From assembly GCF_007997035.1 (NCBI RefSeq), contig NZ_VOSS01000014.1:62001-126000 (forward strand): a stretch of DNA of 64,000 nucleotides, written 5' to 3'. Made by a program: the position numbers and the translations under genes. Below the pieces are notes generated by a model. That model saw nothing but the letters and a program-made list of their open reading frames with translations. It was not told the DNA's origin and searched no databases. The DNA comes from Ralstonia sp. TCR112 (lineage in GTDB: Bacteria; Pseudomonadota; Gammaproteobacteria; Burkholderiales; Burkholderiaceae). Position 1 is the stretch's first letter; the number at the start of each line of letters is the position of its first letter. Below, one piece after another: positions 46,154 through 54,698 of the stretch.

Positions 46154-46873
46154 ATGGAATCACAACCGGACACCCCCGTCGACCCGCTCGACACCAGCCG
46201 CGCACGCGACGCCATCTTTGCGCGCATCCGCAACGCGCAGCATCGTCCCGCGAAACCGACGCAGGGTGAGCGCGACGCCGTGGCGGATTACCTCGCCCGC
46301 CACCCTGCCGGCCCGCGCCCGCCGGTGCCCGAAAACCTCGCCGCGCATTTTGCCGAGCAGGCGCTGAAGATGGCCTCCACGTTGGATACCGTGGAGGTGC
46401 TAGCCGACGTGCCGAGCGCGGTGGCCCGTTACTTGTCTGGGCTGAACCTTCGGTCGCAAGCCGTGGCCTGGACGACATTGCAATCGCTGGACTGGGCAAC
46501 TGCCGGTATCGGCATCGAATTCCGCCCGCCTGTGCGCGGGGCGCAAGCCGATCAGGAACACGGCGATCTCGTCGGCATTACGGGTTGCTTCTGCGCAATT
46601 GCCGAGACGGGCTCGCTGATGCTGCTGTCGGGGCCGGAGAATGTCGCCTCCACGGCGCTGCTGCCCGAGACGCATATCGCCGTGGTTCCGCAGTCGCGCA
46701 TCGTCGCCACGCTGGAAGACGCCTATGCGCTGATGCGCGCAGAGCGGGGCGAGCTGCCGCGCGCCACCAACGTCATCAGCGGGCCGTCGCGCACGGGCGA
46801 TATCGAGCAGACCATCGTGCTCGGTGCACATGGCCCGTATCGCGTGCACGTGATTGTTGTGACGGCCGCCTGA
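46154..46873 (+). CDS. lutC: LUD-domain protein, LutC/YkgG type
   Basis: A 239-residue LUD-domain protein of the LutC (YkgG) family, which with LutA and LutB oxidises L-lactate. The N-terminal ARDAIFARIRNAQHRPAKPT and the core VGITGCFCAIAETGSLMLLS, then TALLPETHIAVVPQSRIVAT and ISGPSRTGDIEQTIVLGAHG are clear. No lutA or lutB lies next to it here, so it is either an orphan or works with distant partners. A -10-like TATAAT lies at 46126-46131, just upstream. Confidence 0.88.
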   Translation: MESQPDTPVDPLDTSRARDAIFARIRNAQHRPAKPTQGERDAVADYLARHPAGPRPPVPENLAAHFAEQALKMASTLDTVEVLADVPSAVARYLSGLNLRSQAVAWTTLQSLDWATAGIGIEFRPPVRGAQADQEHGDLVGITGCFCAIAETGSLMLLSGPENVASTALLPETHIAVVPQSRIVATLEDAYALMRAERGELPRATNVISGPSRTGDIEQTIVLGAHGPYRVHVIVVTAA

Positions 46874-47012
46874 GGCGGCGTCCGGGGCTCATTGCCCCAT
46901 CAAATATCTGTGGACGTTCAGGAGGCGACAGACCTCGGGCGTTTACACTGGCGTCTTTGTTTGGGTGGCGCGGCGGCGTTTGCCGTGCGCCCACGCTTAG
47001 GAGAACGCCGAC

Positions 47013-48422
47013 GTGAAACGCCTCTGGCCCCTTGTCTTCCTGTTTGTCTGTGGCCTGGCGCGCGCCGCCGATGTGAACGGCGCGGAATTGCATCTGTTGT
47101 GGGGTGTGCCCTTTGCGGGCATCCTGCTTTCGATTGCCATTGCCCCGCTCATGGTGCCCAAGCTGTGGCACGACCATTACGGCAAGATCGCCGCGGCCTG
47201 GGCGCTGGCGCTTCTGGTGCCGTTCGGGATCGCGTTTGGCACGGAGGCGGCCATCGCTTCCGTCAATCACGCGGCCCTTGCTGAATACATTCCCTTCATC
47301 GCGCTGATCGCCGCTCTGTACGTTGTCGCGGGCGGTATCTGCATTCGCGGCAATTTGCATGGCACGCCAAAGCTCAATACGGGCTTGATCGCGCTTGGCA
47401 CGGCGCTGGCCAGCATCATGGGGACGACCGGCGCCGCGATGCTGCTGATCCGGCCTTTGCTTCGCGCCAATGAGGCACGCCGGCATCGGGCGCACGTCGT
47501 CGTGTTCTTCATCTTCCTGGTGGCCAATGCCGGTGGGGCGCTCACGCCGCTGGGCGATCCGCCGCTGTTCCTCGGTTTTTTGCAAGGTGTCGATTTCTTC
47601 TGGACCACGCAGCACCTGTGGCGCCAGACGCTGACCATGTGGGTGCTGCTGCTGGCGATCTTCTTCCTGATCGACAGCTACCTCTATCACACGGGCAAGG
47701 AAGAGCTGCCCAACATCACCGACGCCACGCCGGACGATGCAGGCCCGCTGCGCTTCGAGGGTAACGTCAACTTCGTGCTGCTGGCAGGCATTCTCGGCCT
47801 CGTCCTGATGAGCGGGCTGTGGAAGCCCGGCATCGTCTTCTACGTCATGGGCACCGAAGTGATGCTGCAGAACGTTGTGCGCGACATCGGGCTCGTCGCC
47901 ATCGCGCTGCTGTCGTTGTGGCTCACCCCGGCGAGCGCGCGCGCCGGCAACGAGTTCAACTGGGAGCCCATCCTGGAAGTCGCCAAGCTGTTTGCCGGCA
48001 TCTTCATCACGATCGGCCCGGTAATTGCCATGCTCAAGGCCGGCGTGGATGGCCCGTTCGCGGGCATCGTCCATCTCGTCAACGACAGCGCGGGCCAGCC
48101 GAACAACGCGATGTACTTCTGGGCGACGGGGTTCTTGTCGTCGTTCCTCGACAATGCGCCGACGTATCTGGTGTTCTTCAACACTGCTGGCGGCGACGCG
48201 CGCATGCTGATGAGCGAGGGCGCCTCCACGCTGGCCGCCATTTCCGCCGCGGCCGTGTTCATGGGGGCCAACACCTACATCGGCAACGCCCCGAACCTGA
48301 TGGTCAAGGCCATTGCCGAAAGCCGCGGTCTGCAGATGCCGAGCTTCTTTGGCTACATGCTGTGGTCTGTGTGCATTCTCGTGCCGATTTTCGTTCTGAT
48401 GACCTTCGTCTTCTTCCGCTAA
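47013..48422 (+). CDS. NhaD-type sodium:proton antiporter
   Basis: A 469-residue polytopic inner-membrane protein of the ion transporter superfamily, with 11-13 hydrophobic helices and an N-terminal signal-like segment (LWPLVFLFVCGLARAA). NhaD-like traits are LLWGVPFAGILLSIAIAPLM at the start, FLVANAGGALTPLGDPPLFL in the middle, the SSFLDNAPTYLVFFN re-entrant loop and GANTYIGNAPNLMVKAIAES near the end. The start is GTG 47013 behind TAGGAGA. The role is likely Na+/H+ exchange and pH or salt homeostasis; citrate or arsenite transport is less likely. Confidence 0.87.
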   Translation: MKRLWPLVFLFVCGLARAADVNGAELHLLWGVPFAGILLSIAIAPLMVPKLWHDHYGKIAAAWALALLVPFGIAFGTEAAIASVNHAALAEYIPFIALIAALYVVAGGICIRGNLHGTPKLNTGLIALGTALASIMGTTGAAMLLIRPLLRANEARRHRAHVVVFFIFLVANAGGALTPLGDPPLFLGFLQGVDFFWTTQHLWRQTLTMWVLLLAIFFLIDSYLYHTGKEELPNITDATPDDAGPLRFEGNVNFVLLAGILGLVLMSGLWKPGIVFYVMGTEVMLQNVVRDIGLVAIALLSLWLTPASARAGNEFNWEPILEVAKLFAGIFITIGPVIAMLKAGVDGPFAGIVHLVNDSAGQPNNAMYFWATGFLSSFLDNAPTYLVFFNTAGGDARMLMSEGASTLAAISAAAVFMGANTYIGNAPNLMVKAIAESRGLQMPSFFGYMLWSVCILVPIFVLMTFVFFR

Positions 48423-48441
48423 CCGAACGTGTGCTGAACGT

Positions 48442-49442
48442 ATGAAACCCGGAATCCTTGTCACCCGCGCGATGTTTCCCGAAGTGCTCGAGCGCTTGCG
48501 TGAGACCTTCGACGTGATCGACAACCAGGCGGACATCGAGTATCCGCCCGAAGCGCTGGCCGAGCGGCTGCAAGGCCGCGTGGGCCTGCTGTCCAACGCT
48601 GCCGACACGATCAACGCCGAGCTGATCAGCCGCGTGCCGACGCTGCGCGCGGTGTGCAACATGGCGGTCGGCTACAACAACTTCGATCTCGCCGCGATGA
48701 CGCGTGCTGGCATCCTGGCCACAAACACGCCGGACATCCTGACCGAGACCACCGCTGATTTCGGCTGGGCTCTCCTGATGGCCGCCGCACGCCGCGTCTC
48801 CGAGTCGGAGCGCTGGCTGCGTTCGGGACAATGGAAGCGCTGGACTTACGACATGTTCCTCGGCGTCGAGGTGTATGGCAGCACGCTGGGCATTCTCGGC
48901 ATGGGCCGCATCGGCCAGGCGCTGGCGCGGCGCGCGAGCGGCTTTTCGATGCGCGTGATCTATCACAACCGCAGCCGGCTTTCGCCCGAAGTCGAGCAGG
49001 ACACGCGCGCCACGTATGTCAGCAAGGAGGATCTGCTGAAGGAGGCGGATCACCTCGTGCTGGTATTGCCGTATTCCGAGGAAAGTCATCACGCCATCGG
49101 TGCGGCCGAATTGGCACAGATGAAGCCGACCGCCACGCTGGTCAACCTCGCGCGCGCGGCATCGTGGATGACGCCGCATTGGCGCAGGCGCTGGCGGACA
49201 AGCGCATCTTTGCGGCCGGCCTGGATGTGTACGAGGGCGAGCCTAAGGTGCATCCGGCGTTGCTGGACGCCGAGCACGTCGCGCTCACGCCGCACATTGC
49301 CAGTGCCACCTTGGGCACGCGCCTCGGCATGGCCAACCTGGCGGCCGACAACCTCATCGCTGCGCTCGGCTTCGGCCCGCGCGCGGGGCGGCCGCCCAAC
49401 TTGTTGAACCCGGATGCGCTGGCGCAGCGCGCCTCCTCCTGA
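48442..49442 (+). pseudogene. 2-hydroxyacid dehydrogenase (glyoxylate/2-ketogluconate reductase type), single-base frameshift (probably a sequence error)
   Basis: The product would be a 333-residue NAD(P)H-dependent D-2-hydroxyacid dehydrogenase reducing glyoxylate, hydroxypyruvate or 2-ketogluconate. The first frame carries LRAVCNMAVGYNNFDLAAM, the dinucleotide loop LGILGMGRIGQALARRA and LVLVLPYSEESHHAIGAAEL, up to LVNLARA at about residue 236. The expected GIVDDAALAQALADKRIFAA (after ARGG), GLDVYEGEPKVHP with the catalytic Glu and LTPHIASATLGTR with the catalytic His continue in the neighbouring frame to 49442. One G is missing near 49151. Everything else is conserved, so a consensus error is likely. 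Confidence 0.9.
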
Positions 49443-49454
49443 CCGAACGCTGAT

Positions 49455-50939
49455 ATGGACTGGTTGGCTTTACTGACGTTGCTGGGCGTGGCCGTGGTGG
49501 CCGCGCTGTGCGTGCTGATCTGGCGCGGCGTGTCTCGCCCGGCGCAGAGCGATGTATCGCCGATGCTCGCGGCGCTGCAAGATGGGCTCATGCGTGAACT
49601 CACGCGCGGCAACGAACGCATCGAACGCGAACTGCGCGGCGAAATCGCCGAGACGGCCCGCATCGGCCGCAGCGACGTCACGCAACAACTGGGGCAGTTT
49701 CAGCAGGTGCTGGCCACGCAGCTCACCAGCGTCGCCACGCTGCAGAACAACCAGATCGACACGTTCGCGCAGCAGCTCACCAAGCTGACCGAGACGAACA
49801 CGCAGCAGCTCGAGGCCGTGCGTCAGAACCTGCAGCAGCAAGCCCAGCAGGCACGCGAAGAGCAGGGCAACGCGCTGCGTCGATTTGGCGAGACGATGCA
49901 GCAGCAGCTCGCCCAACTGGGCGAGGGCAACGAGCGCCGTCTGGCCGAGGTACGCGCCACGCTGGAGCAGAAGCTCAAGGACATCGAGGCGAACAACGCG
50001 ACCAAACTCGACGAGATGCGCCGCACCGTCGACGAAAAGCTGCACGCCACGCTGGAGCAGCGCCTGGGCGAATCGTTCAAGCTGGTGTCGGATCGGCTTG
50101 AGCAGGTGCATCGCGGCCTGGGCGAAATGCAGGCGCTGGCCCAAGGCGTGGGCGACCTGAAGAAGGTGCTGACCAACGTGAAGACGCGCGGCACCTGGGG
50201 CGAGGTCCAGCTTGAGATGCTGCTGGAGCAGATGCTCACGCCCGAGCAGTACGACAAGAACGTCGAGACCGTGCACGGTACGGGTGCGCGCGTGGAGTTT
50301 GCCATCCGCCTGCCCGGCAAGACCGATGCCGATCACGATGCCACCGTCTGGCTGCCGATCGATGCCAAGTTCCCGAAAGAGCAGTACGAACGCCTGCTCG
50401 ACGCACAGGAACGTGCCGATGCCGAAGCCGCTGCCGGCGCGAGCCGCGAGCTGGAAGTCGCGGTGCGCAAGGAGGCGCAGACCATCCACGAGAAGTACAT
50501 CGCGCCGCCGGCCACGACCGACTTCGCCATCCTGTTTCTGCCGACGGAAGGTCTTTACGCTGAAGTGCTGCGCCGCCCCGGCCTGACGGATGAGCTGCAG
50601 CGCAAGTTCCGCGTGACGGTGGCGGGGCCGACCACGCTCACCGCGATCCTCAACAGTCTGCAGATGGGCTTCCGAACGCTGGCGCTGGAAAAGCGCTCCA
50701 GCGAAGTCTGGCAGGTGCTCGGCGCCGTAAAGAGCGAGTTCGGAAAGTTTGGCGACGTGCTGGCCGCGACGAAGAAAACGCTGGAGCGCGCCGTCAGCAA
50801 CATCGAGCAGGCCGAGGTGCGTACGCGGCAGATGAATCGCAAGCTCAAGGCCGTGGAGGCATTGCCGAGTGATTCCGCGCAGAGCGTGCTGGGGCTGGAA
50901 ACCGCCGTGCCGCCGGATGAGGAAATCGAGGCCGATTAA
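49455..50939 (+). CDS. rmuC: DNA recombination protein RmuC
   Basis: A 494-residue protein with an N-terminal membrane helix (LALLTLLGVAVVAALCVLIW), a long coiled coil (about 60-210, rich in Gln, Glu, Arg), and a C-terminal RmuC domain (GTWGEVQLEMLLEQMLTPEQ, LPIDAKFPKEQYERLLDAQE, LFLPTEGLYAEVLRRPGL). RmuC limits inversion at short inverted repeats in E. coli, and the domain is related to PD-(D/E)xK nucleases. It is 12 bp downstream of the dehydrogenase gene and ends at a terminator. Confidence 0.95.
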   Translation: MDWLALLTLLGVAVVAALCVLIWRGVSRPAQSDVSPMLAALQDGLMRELTRGNERIERELRGEIAETARIGRSDVTQQLGQFQQVLATQLTSVATLQNNQIDTFAQQLTKLTETNTQQLEAVRQNLQQQAQQAREEQGNALRRFGETMQQQLAQLGEGNERRLAEVRATLEQKLKDIEANNATKLDEMRRTVDEKLHATLEQRLGESFKLVSDRLEQVHRGLGEMQALAQGVGDLKKVLTNVKTRGTWGEVQLEMLLEQMLTPEQYDKNVETVHGTGARVEFAIRLPGKTDADHDATVWLPIDAKFPKEQYERLLDAQERADAEAAAGASRELEVAVRKEAQTIHEKYIAPPATTDFAILFLPTEGLYAEVLRRPGLTDELQRKFRVTVAGPTTLTAILNSLQMGFRTLALEKRSSEVWQVLGAVKSEFGKFGDVLAATKKTLERAVSNIEQAEVRTRQMNRKLKAVEALPSDSAQSVLGLETAVPPDEEIEAD

Positions 50940-50967
50940 GACCGGTCTGACCGGGCCATCAGCAAAA

Positions 50968-51001
50968 GAAAAGGGGCGGATATTCCGCCCCTTCTTCTTG
51001 C
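50968..51001 (+). terminator. Bidirectional terminator after rmuC
   Basis: Stem AAGGGGCGGA / TCCGCCCCTT (50971-50993) with a TAT loop, followed by CTTCTTG, lies between convergent rmuC and the small membrane protein gene. Confidence 0.75.
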
Positions 51002-51014
51002 ACCGAGGAAGCGA

Positions 51015-51293
51015 TCAGGCTTCTTCCGGCACGTCGCGCAGCAGGATCTCGATGCCGCCAAAGCGCTCGGCGACCCAGTTGTAGGCATGGCAGGCGAGCC
51101 ACAGCGCGCCAAAACCCACCAGGGCATTGAGAATCAGGCCGCTGAGCACGACGATCGTCGGCAGTTCACCGTAGCGGACAAAGCCGACGAAGAAGAACAG
51201 CCCCACGACCGGCAGCGAGAAACAGAGATACACCAGTACCAGCGCGCGGGCGGTATGGGCCGGGTGAAGATACGCAATCTCCTTGGTCATCAT
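51015..51293 (-). CDS. Small inner-membrane protein of unknown function
   Basis: A 92-residue protein from the ATG at 51293 (alternative ATG at 51290). Two hydrophobic helices, ARALVLVYLCFSLPVVGLFF (about 15-38) and LSGLILNALVGFGALWLACH (about 47-70), are followed by a short soluble tail AERFGGIEILLRDVPEEA. I do not recognise a family. It lies between convergent rmuC and the minus-strand moeA gene, 150 bp downstream of moeA, and may be transcribed separately. Confidence 0.6.
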   Translation of the reverse strand: MMTKEIAYLHPAHTARALVLVYLCFSLPVVGLFFFVGFVRYGELPTIVVLSGLILNALVGFGALWLACHAYNWVAERFGGIEILLRDVPEEA

Positions 51294-51444
51294 GGCAGTG
51301 CTCAGGCTCAAATCCGAAACAATCAAACTGGCGCAGAGTGTAGCGAATCGACCGGTGCACCGATACCCGCAGCCCGGAGGTGACGCAAAAAACCGACAGC
51401 CTGCGGTGTTGCTGGCGGCGCAAGAGCCGCCGTCGCCACGCCGC

Positions 51445-52725
51445 TTAGACGAGACCGTCGAACAGCAGGACCTGCACGGCGTCGCCAGCGTTGACCTGGC
51501 CCTGTTCGTGGGCTAGCACAACGAAGCAATTGGCTTCACTCATGGAGCGCAGCACGCCGGAACCCTGCTGGCCGGTCAGGCGGACTTCGAGCTGGCCGCG
51601 ATCGTTCAGGGCGGCGATTGCGCGCTGATATTCCGTGCGCCCGGGCCGCTTGCGGATCGGGGCGGCGCTCACGGCCGGCACCAGCGGTGCGCCGGCGTCG
51701 GCGGCGCCCATCATGCGCAGCAGCGCGCCGCGCACGAAGTGATAGAACGTCACCATCACCGCCACCGGGTTGCCGGGCAAGCCAAAGAGGAATGCGCTGT
51801 GGCCATTTGACGCGATGCGTCCGAACGCCATCGGGCGGCCCGGGCGCATGGCGATCTTCCAGAACGTCACGTCGCCCAGCTTGGCCATCATCTGTTTGGT
51901 GAAGTCCGCTTCGCCGACGGAGACCCCGCCCGAAGTGATGATCGCATCGGCGTTTTCGGCGGCGGTGCGGAAGGCGGTTTCAAGCGCCTCCGGGTCGTCG
52001 CGCACGACGCCCATGTCGAGCAATTCCACACCCAGGCGCGAAAGCATGCCGTGCAGCGTGTAGCGGTTGGAGTCATACACACAGCCGGCGTCGAGCGGTT
52101 CACCAATGGAGCGCAACTCGTCGCCGGTGGAGAAGAACGCCACGCGCAGCTTGCGGCGCACCGACACTTCGGCGATGCCGAGCGAGGCCAGCAGACCGAT
52201 ATCGGCCGGGCGCAGCGTACGGCCGGCGGACAGCGCGGCGCTGCCACGCGCGAGATCTTCGCCACGCAGACGACGGTTGTCGCCGGCACGCACGGCATCG
52301 CGGGCAAAGCGGACGGTGTTGGCATCGCCTTGCGTGAATTCCTGCGGGATGACCGTATCGCAGCCCGCCGGCATGACGGCGCCGGTCATGACGCGCACGG
52401 CTTCGCCCGCGCTGGGCGCGCCGTCAAAGGCGACACCCGCATACGCCGTGCCGATCACGCGCAATGAGACTTCTCCTGCGCCGCCGCCCAGTTCCGCGCT
52501 GGCAAAGGCAAAGCCGTCCATTGCCGAGTTGTCGTGCGAAGGCACGTCGATGGACGACAGCACGTCTTCGGCGAGCACGCGGTCCAGCGCGCTGCGAATG
52601 GGCACGCGGGCGACGCCCGTCACGGGCTGCACGAAGTCGCGCATGATGGCTTGCGCCTGCGCGACGGGCAGGGCGTTCGGATCGTAATCGGACAGACACG
52701 AAACGACGGAGGCGAGGGTGGTCAT
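51445..52725 (-). CDS. moeA: Molybdopterin molybdotransferase
   Basis: A 426-residue enzyme that inserts molybdate into adenylated molybdopterin. The N-terminal AIMRDFVQPVTGVARVPIRS, the conserved SSIDVPSHDNSAMDGFAFAS, the central FFSTGDELRSIGEPLDAGCV and YDSNRY, then TSGGVSVGEADFTKQMM and FGLPGNPVAVMVTF are all typical. It is the last gene of moaA-mobA-moeA, 32 bp after mobA. Together they take GTP to the mononuclear Mo cofactor needed by nitrate reductase and other enzymes. Confidence 0.96.
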   Translation of the reverse strand: MTTLASVVSCLSDYDPNALPVAQAQAIMRDFVQPVTGVARVPIRSALDRVLAEDVLSSIDVPSHDNSAMDGFAFASAELGGGAGEVSLRVIGTAYAGVAFDGAPSAGEAVRVMTGAVMPAGCDTVIPQEFTQGDANTVRFARDAVRAGDNRRLRGEDLARGSAALSAGRTLRPADIGLLASLGIAEVSVRRKLRVAFFSTGDELRSIGEPLDAGCVYDSNRYTLHGMLSRLGVELLDMGVVRDDPEALETAFRTAAENADAIITSGGVSVGEADFTKQMMAKLGDVTFWKIAMRPGRPMAFGRIASNGHSAFLFGLPGNPVAVMVTFYHFVRGALLRMMGAADAGAPLVPAVSAAPIRKRPGRTEYQRAIAALNDRGQLEVRLTGQQGSGVLRSMSEANCFVVLAHEQGQVNAGDAVQVLLFDGLV

Positions 52726-52757
52726 GACGTCGATGAGGAATCGGTGGCGTTGGCGCT

Positions 52758-53372
52758 CTAGCGGCGCTCGGCCAGCTGGTGCAGTTCTTCCAGCGTGTTG
52801 ATGTTGGCGAAGGCGGCGCTGTCGTCGAACACGACGTCGACCGTCGGATGACGTGCCGTCCAGGTTTCGATCTTGCGGCCCCCGCCTTGCAGATAGACGA
52901 TCAGGTCGTCAGCCAGCAGCGCATCGATCAGACAGAAGACCGGCTGCACCTGCCGGCGCGGTACCCCTTGCGCATCCGGCTCCATCGTCACCGGCATGGC
53001 GATGCGCGCATTGGCTTCTTCCATTGCGTGCGAGAGCTTGGCGGCCAGGTCGGTCGGCACGAAAGGCGAATCGCACGGCGCGGTCAGCAGGTAACGCGTC
53101 TGGCATTGCTCCAGCCCGGCCAGGATGCCCGCCAAGGGGCCGGCAAAGTCCGGCACCGGATCCGCCACCACCGGCACGCCAAACGATTCGTACGCAGCGA
53201 GGTTGCGATTGGCGTTGATCAGCATGTGGCCTACCTGCGGCGACAGGCGCATCAGCGTGTGCATCGCCATCGGCGCGCCGCGAAATGTCTGCAGGCCCTT
53301 GTCAACGCCGCCCATGCGGCTGCCCCGGCCGCCGGCCAGGATCAGGCCGGTGATGTCGGATGTCGGAATCAT
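52758..53372 (-). CDS. mobA: Molybdenum cofactor guanylyltransferase
   Basis: A 204-residue nucleotidyltransferase that attaches GMP to Mo-molybdopterin, making the bis-MGD cofactor used by DMSO-reductase-family enzymes such as nitrate reductase. The N-terminal loop ITGLILAGGRGSRMGGVDKG is the GTP-binding signature; LLTAPCDSPFVPTDLAAKL contains the metal-binding Asp. The ATG at 53372 is chosen because it begins this domain. It lies 20 bp downstream of moaA. Confidence 0.95.
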   Translation of the reverse strand: MIPTSDITGLILAGGRGSRMGGVDKGLQTFRGAPMAMHTLMRLSPQVGHMLINANRNLAAYESFGVPVVADPVPDFAGPLAGILAGLEQCQTRYLLTAPCDSPFVPTDLAAKLSHAMEEANARIAMPVTMEPDAQGVPRRQVQPVFCLIDALLADDLIVYLQGGGRKIETWTARHPTVDVVFDDSAAFANINTLEELHQLAERR

Positions 53373-53392
53373 GTCGTTGAACGCTGGCGGAT

Positions 53393-54514
53393 TCACCCGC
53401 CGATGTAGGACATTTCGATGCGCCGGCCGGCCGGCTGGGCCTTGCCGCTCGCACGCAATTCGGAATAGCGGTCGGCGCGGCCCTGCCAGACAGAGCGGAT
53501 CGCGTTGGAGATTTCGAGGTCGGTTGCGCCGCCGCGCAATAGCGCGCGCAGGTCGAAACCTTCGGTGGCGAACAGGCAGAGATACAGCTTGCCTTCGGTC
53601 GACAACCGGGCACGCGTGCACGCGTGGCAGAACGCTTGCGTCACGCTGGAGATCACGCCGATTTCGCCCGCACCATCGGTGTAGCGCCAACGCTCGGCGG
53701 TTTCGCCGCTGTAGTTGGCCGATACGGGCTCGATCGCAAATTCTGCAGACAAACGCTCGACGACCTGCGACGAGGGCACGACAGAGCGCATTTCCCAGTG
53801 GTTGGTCGTGCCGACGTCCATGTATTCGATAAAGCGCACGATGATGCCGCTGCCCCGGAAGTGGCGCGCCATCGGCACGATCTGATCGTCGTTGTCGCCT
53901 TTCTTGACGACCATGTTGACCTTCAGCGGCGCCAGGCCCACGTTCTGCGCGACTTCGATACCGTGCAGCACCTCGCTCACAGCGAAGTCGACATCGTTCA
54001 TACGGCGGAAAGTGACATCGTCGATGCCGTCCAGGCTGACGGTCACGCGGCTCAGGCCCGCGTCCTTGAGCGATTGCGCCTTGCGGGCGAGCAGGGCGCC
54101 GTTGGTCGTGAGCGTGAGGTCCAGCGGCTTGCCTTCGGCGGTGGTGAGGCGCGCGAGCATTTCGACCAATCGTTCGATGTTCTTGCGCAGCAACGGCTCG
54201 CCACCCGTCAGGCGGATCTTTTCGACACCATGCTCGATAAACAGCCGCGCCATGCGCTCGATCTCTTCGAACGACAGCAGCTCGGAATGCCGCAGAAAGC
54301 GGTAATCCTTGTCGAAGACGTCCTTCGGCATGCAGTACACGCAGCGGAAATTGCAGCGGTCCGTCACCGAGATGCGCAGATCGTGCAGCCTGCGGCCGCG
54401 CGTGTCTGTCAGCGTGCCCTCTGCGGGGACGAGCACGTTCGGCACGCTGGGTACCGTGGCGCGATGGTGCTGACCATCGCGCAAATCGTAGAGGGGGATG
54501 ACGGTTTCGGTCAT
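53393..54514 (-). CDS. moaA: GTP 3',8-cyclase
   Basis: A 373-residue radical SAM enzyme that starts molybdopterin synthesis from GTP. The N-terminal cluster is [25 protein letters not shown] is the SAM motif, and the C-terminal cluster cysteines are in [16 protein letters not shown] and LCLF. The conserved C-terminal GG is present (SYIGG). It has a longer than usual N-terminal leader (about 35 residues). It is the first gene of the moaA-mobA-moeA unit and has a small hairpin in its upstream region (54555-54575). Confidence 0.96.
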   Translation of the reverse strand: MTETVIPLYDLRDGQHHRATVPSVPNVLVPAEGTLTDTRGRRLHDLRISVTDRCNFRCVYCMPKDVFDKDYRFLRHSELLSFEEIERMARLFIEHGVEKIRLTGGEPLLRKNIERLVEMLARLTTAEGKPLDLTLTTNGALLARKAQSLKDAGLSRVTVSLDGIDDVTFRRMNDVDFAVSEVLHGIEVAQNVGLAPLKVNMVVKKGDNDDQIVPMARHFRGSGIIVRFIEYMDVGTTNHWEMRSVVPSSQVVERLSAEFAIEPVSANYSGETAERWRYTDGAGEIGVISSVTQAFCHACTRARLSTEGKLYLCLFATEGFDLRALLRGGATDLEISNAIRSVWQGRADRYSELRASGKAQPAGRRIEMSYIGG

Positions 54515-54554
54515 GGTGTGGTGCGGTGCGTCAATCCACGAAGCGGGAGTGTTG

Positions 54555-54575
54555 CACTCGATACAACTTCGAGTG
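54555..54575. repeat. Short inverted repeat upstream of moaA
   Basis: CACTCGA (54555-54561) and TCGAGTG (54569-54575) form a perfect 7-bp stem 40 bp upstream of the moaA start. It could be an operator or a leader hairpin. A related CTCGATAT sequence follows at about 54616. No known Moco riboswitch features were seen. Confidence 0.45.
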
Positions 54576-54634
54576 TAGCGCAGCCCCTGTCCCGCGCGAG
54601 CGGTGGGGTTTCATACTCGATATATCGCGCACAG

Positions 54635-54659
54635 AAAAAAGGGCGGCCGAAGCCGCCCT
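54635..54659 (-). terminator. Terminator of rne
   Basis: On the minus strand, stem GGGCGGC / GCCGCCC with a TTCG loop is followed by T6, about 40 bp after the rne stop. Confidence 0.9.
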
Positions 54660-54698
54660 CACGCATTCGCCCCCGGCGGTCGCCCGCCGGTGTGTTGC

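Noticed and set aside
46776-48662. Long minus-strand frame opposite the antiporter gene
   Set aside because: The plus-strand gene encodes a clear NhaD-type membrane protein with ribosome-binding site; the antisense frame lacks any motif.
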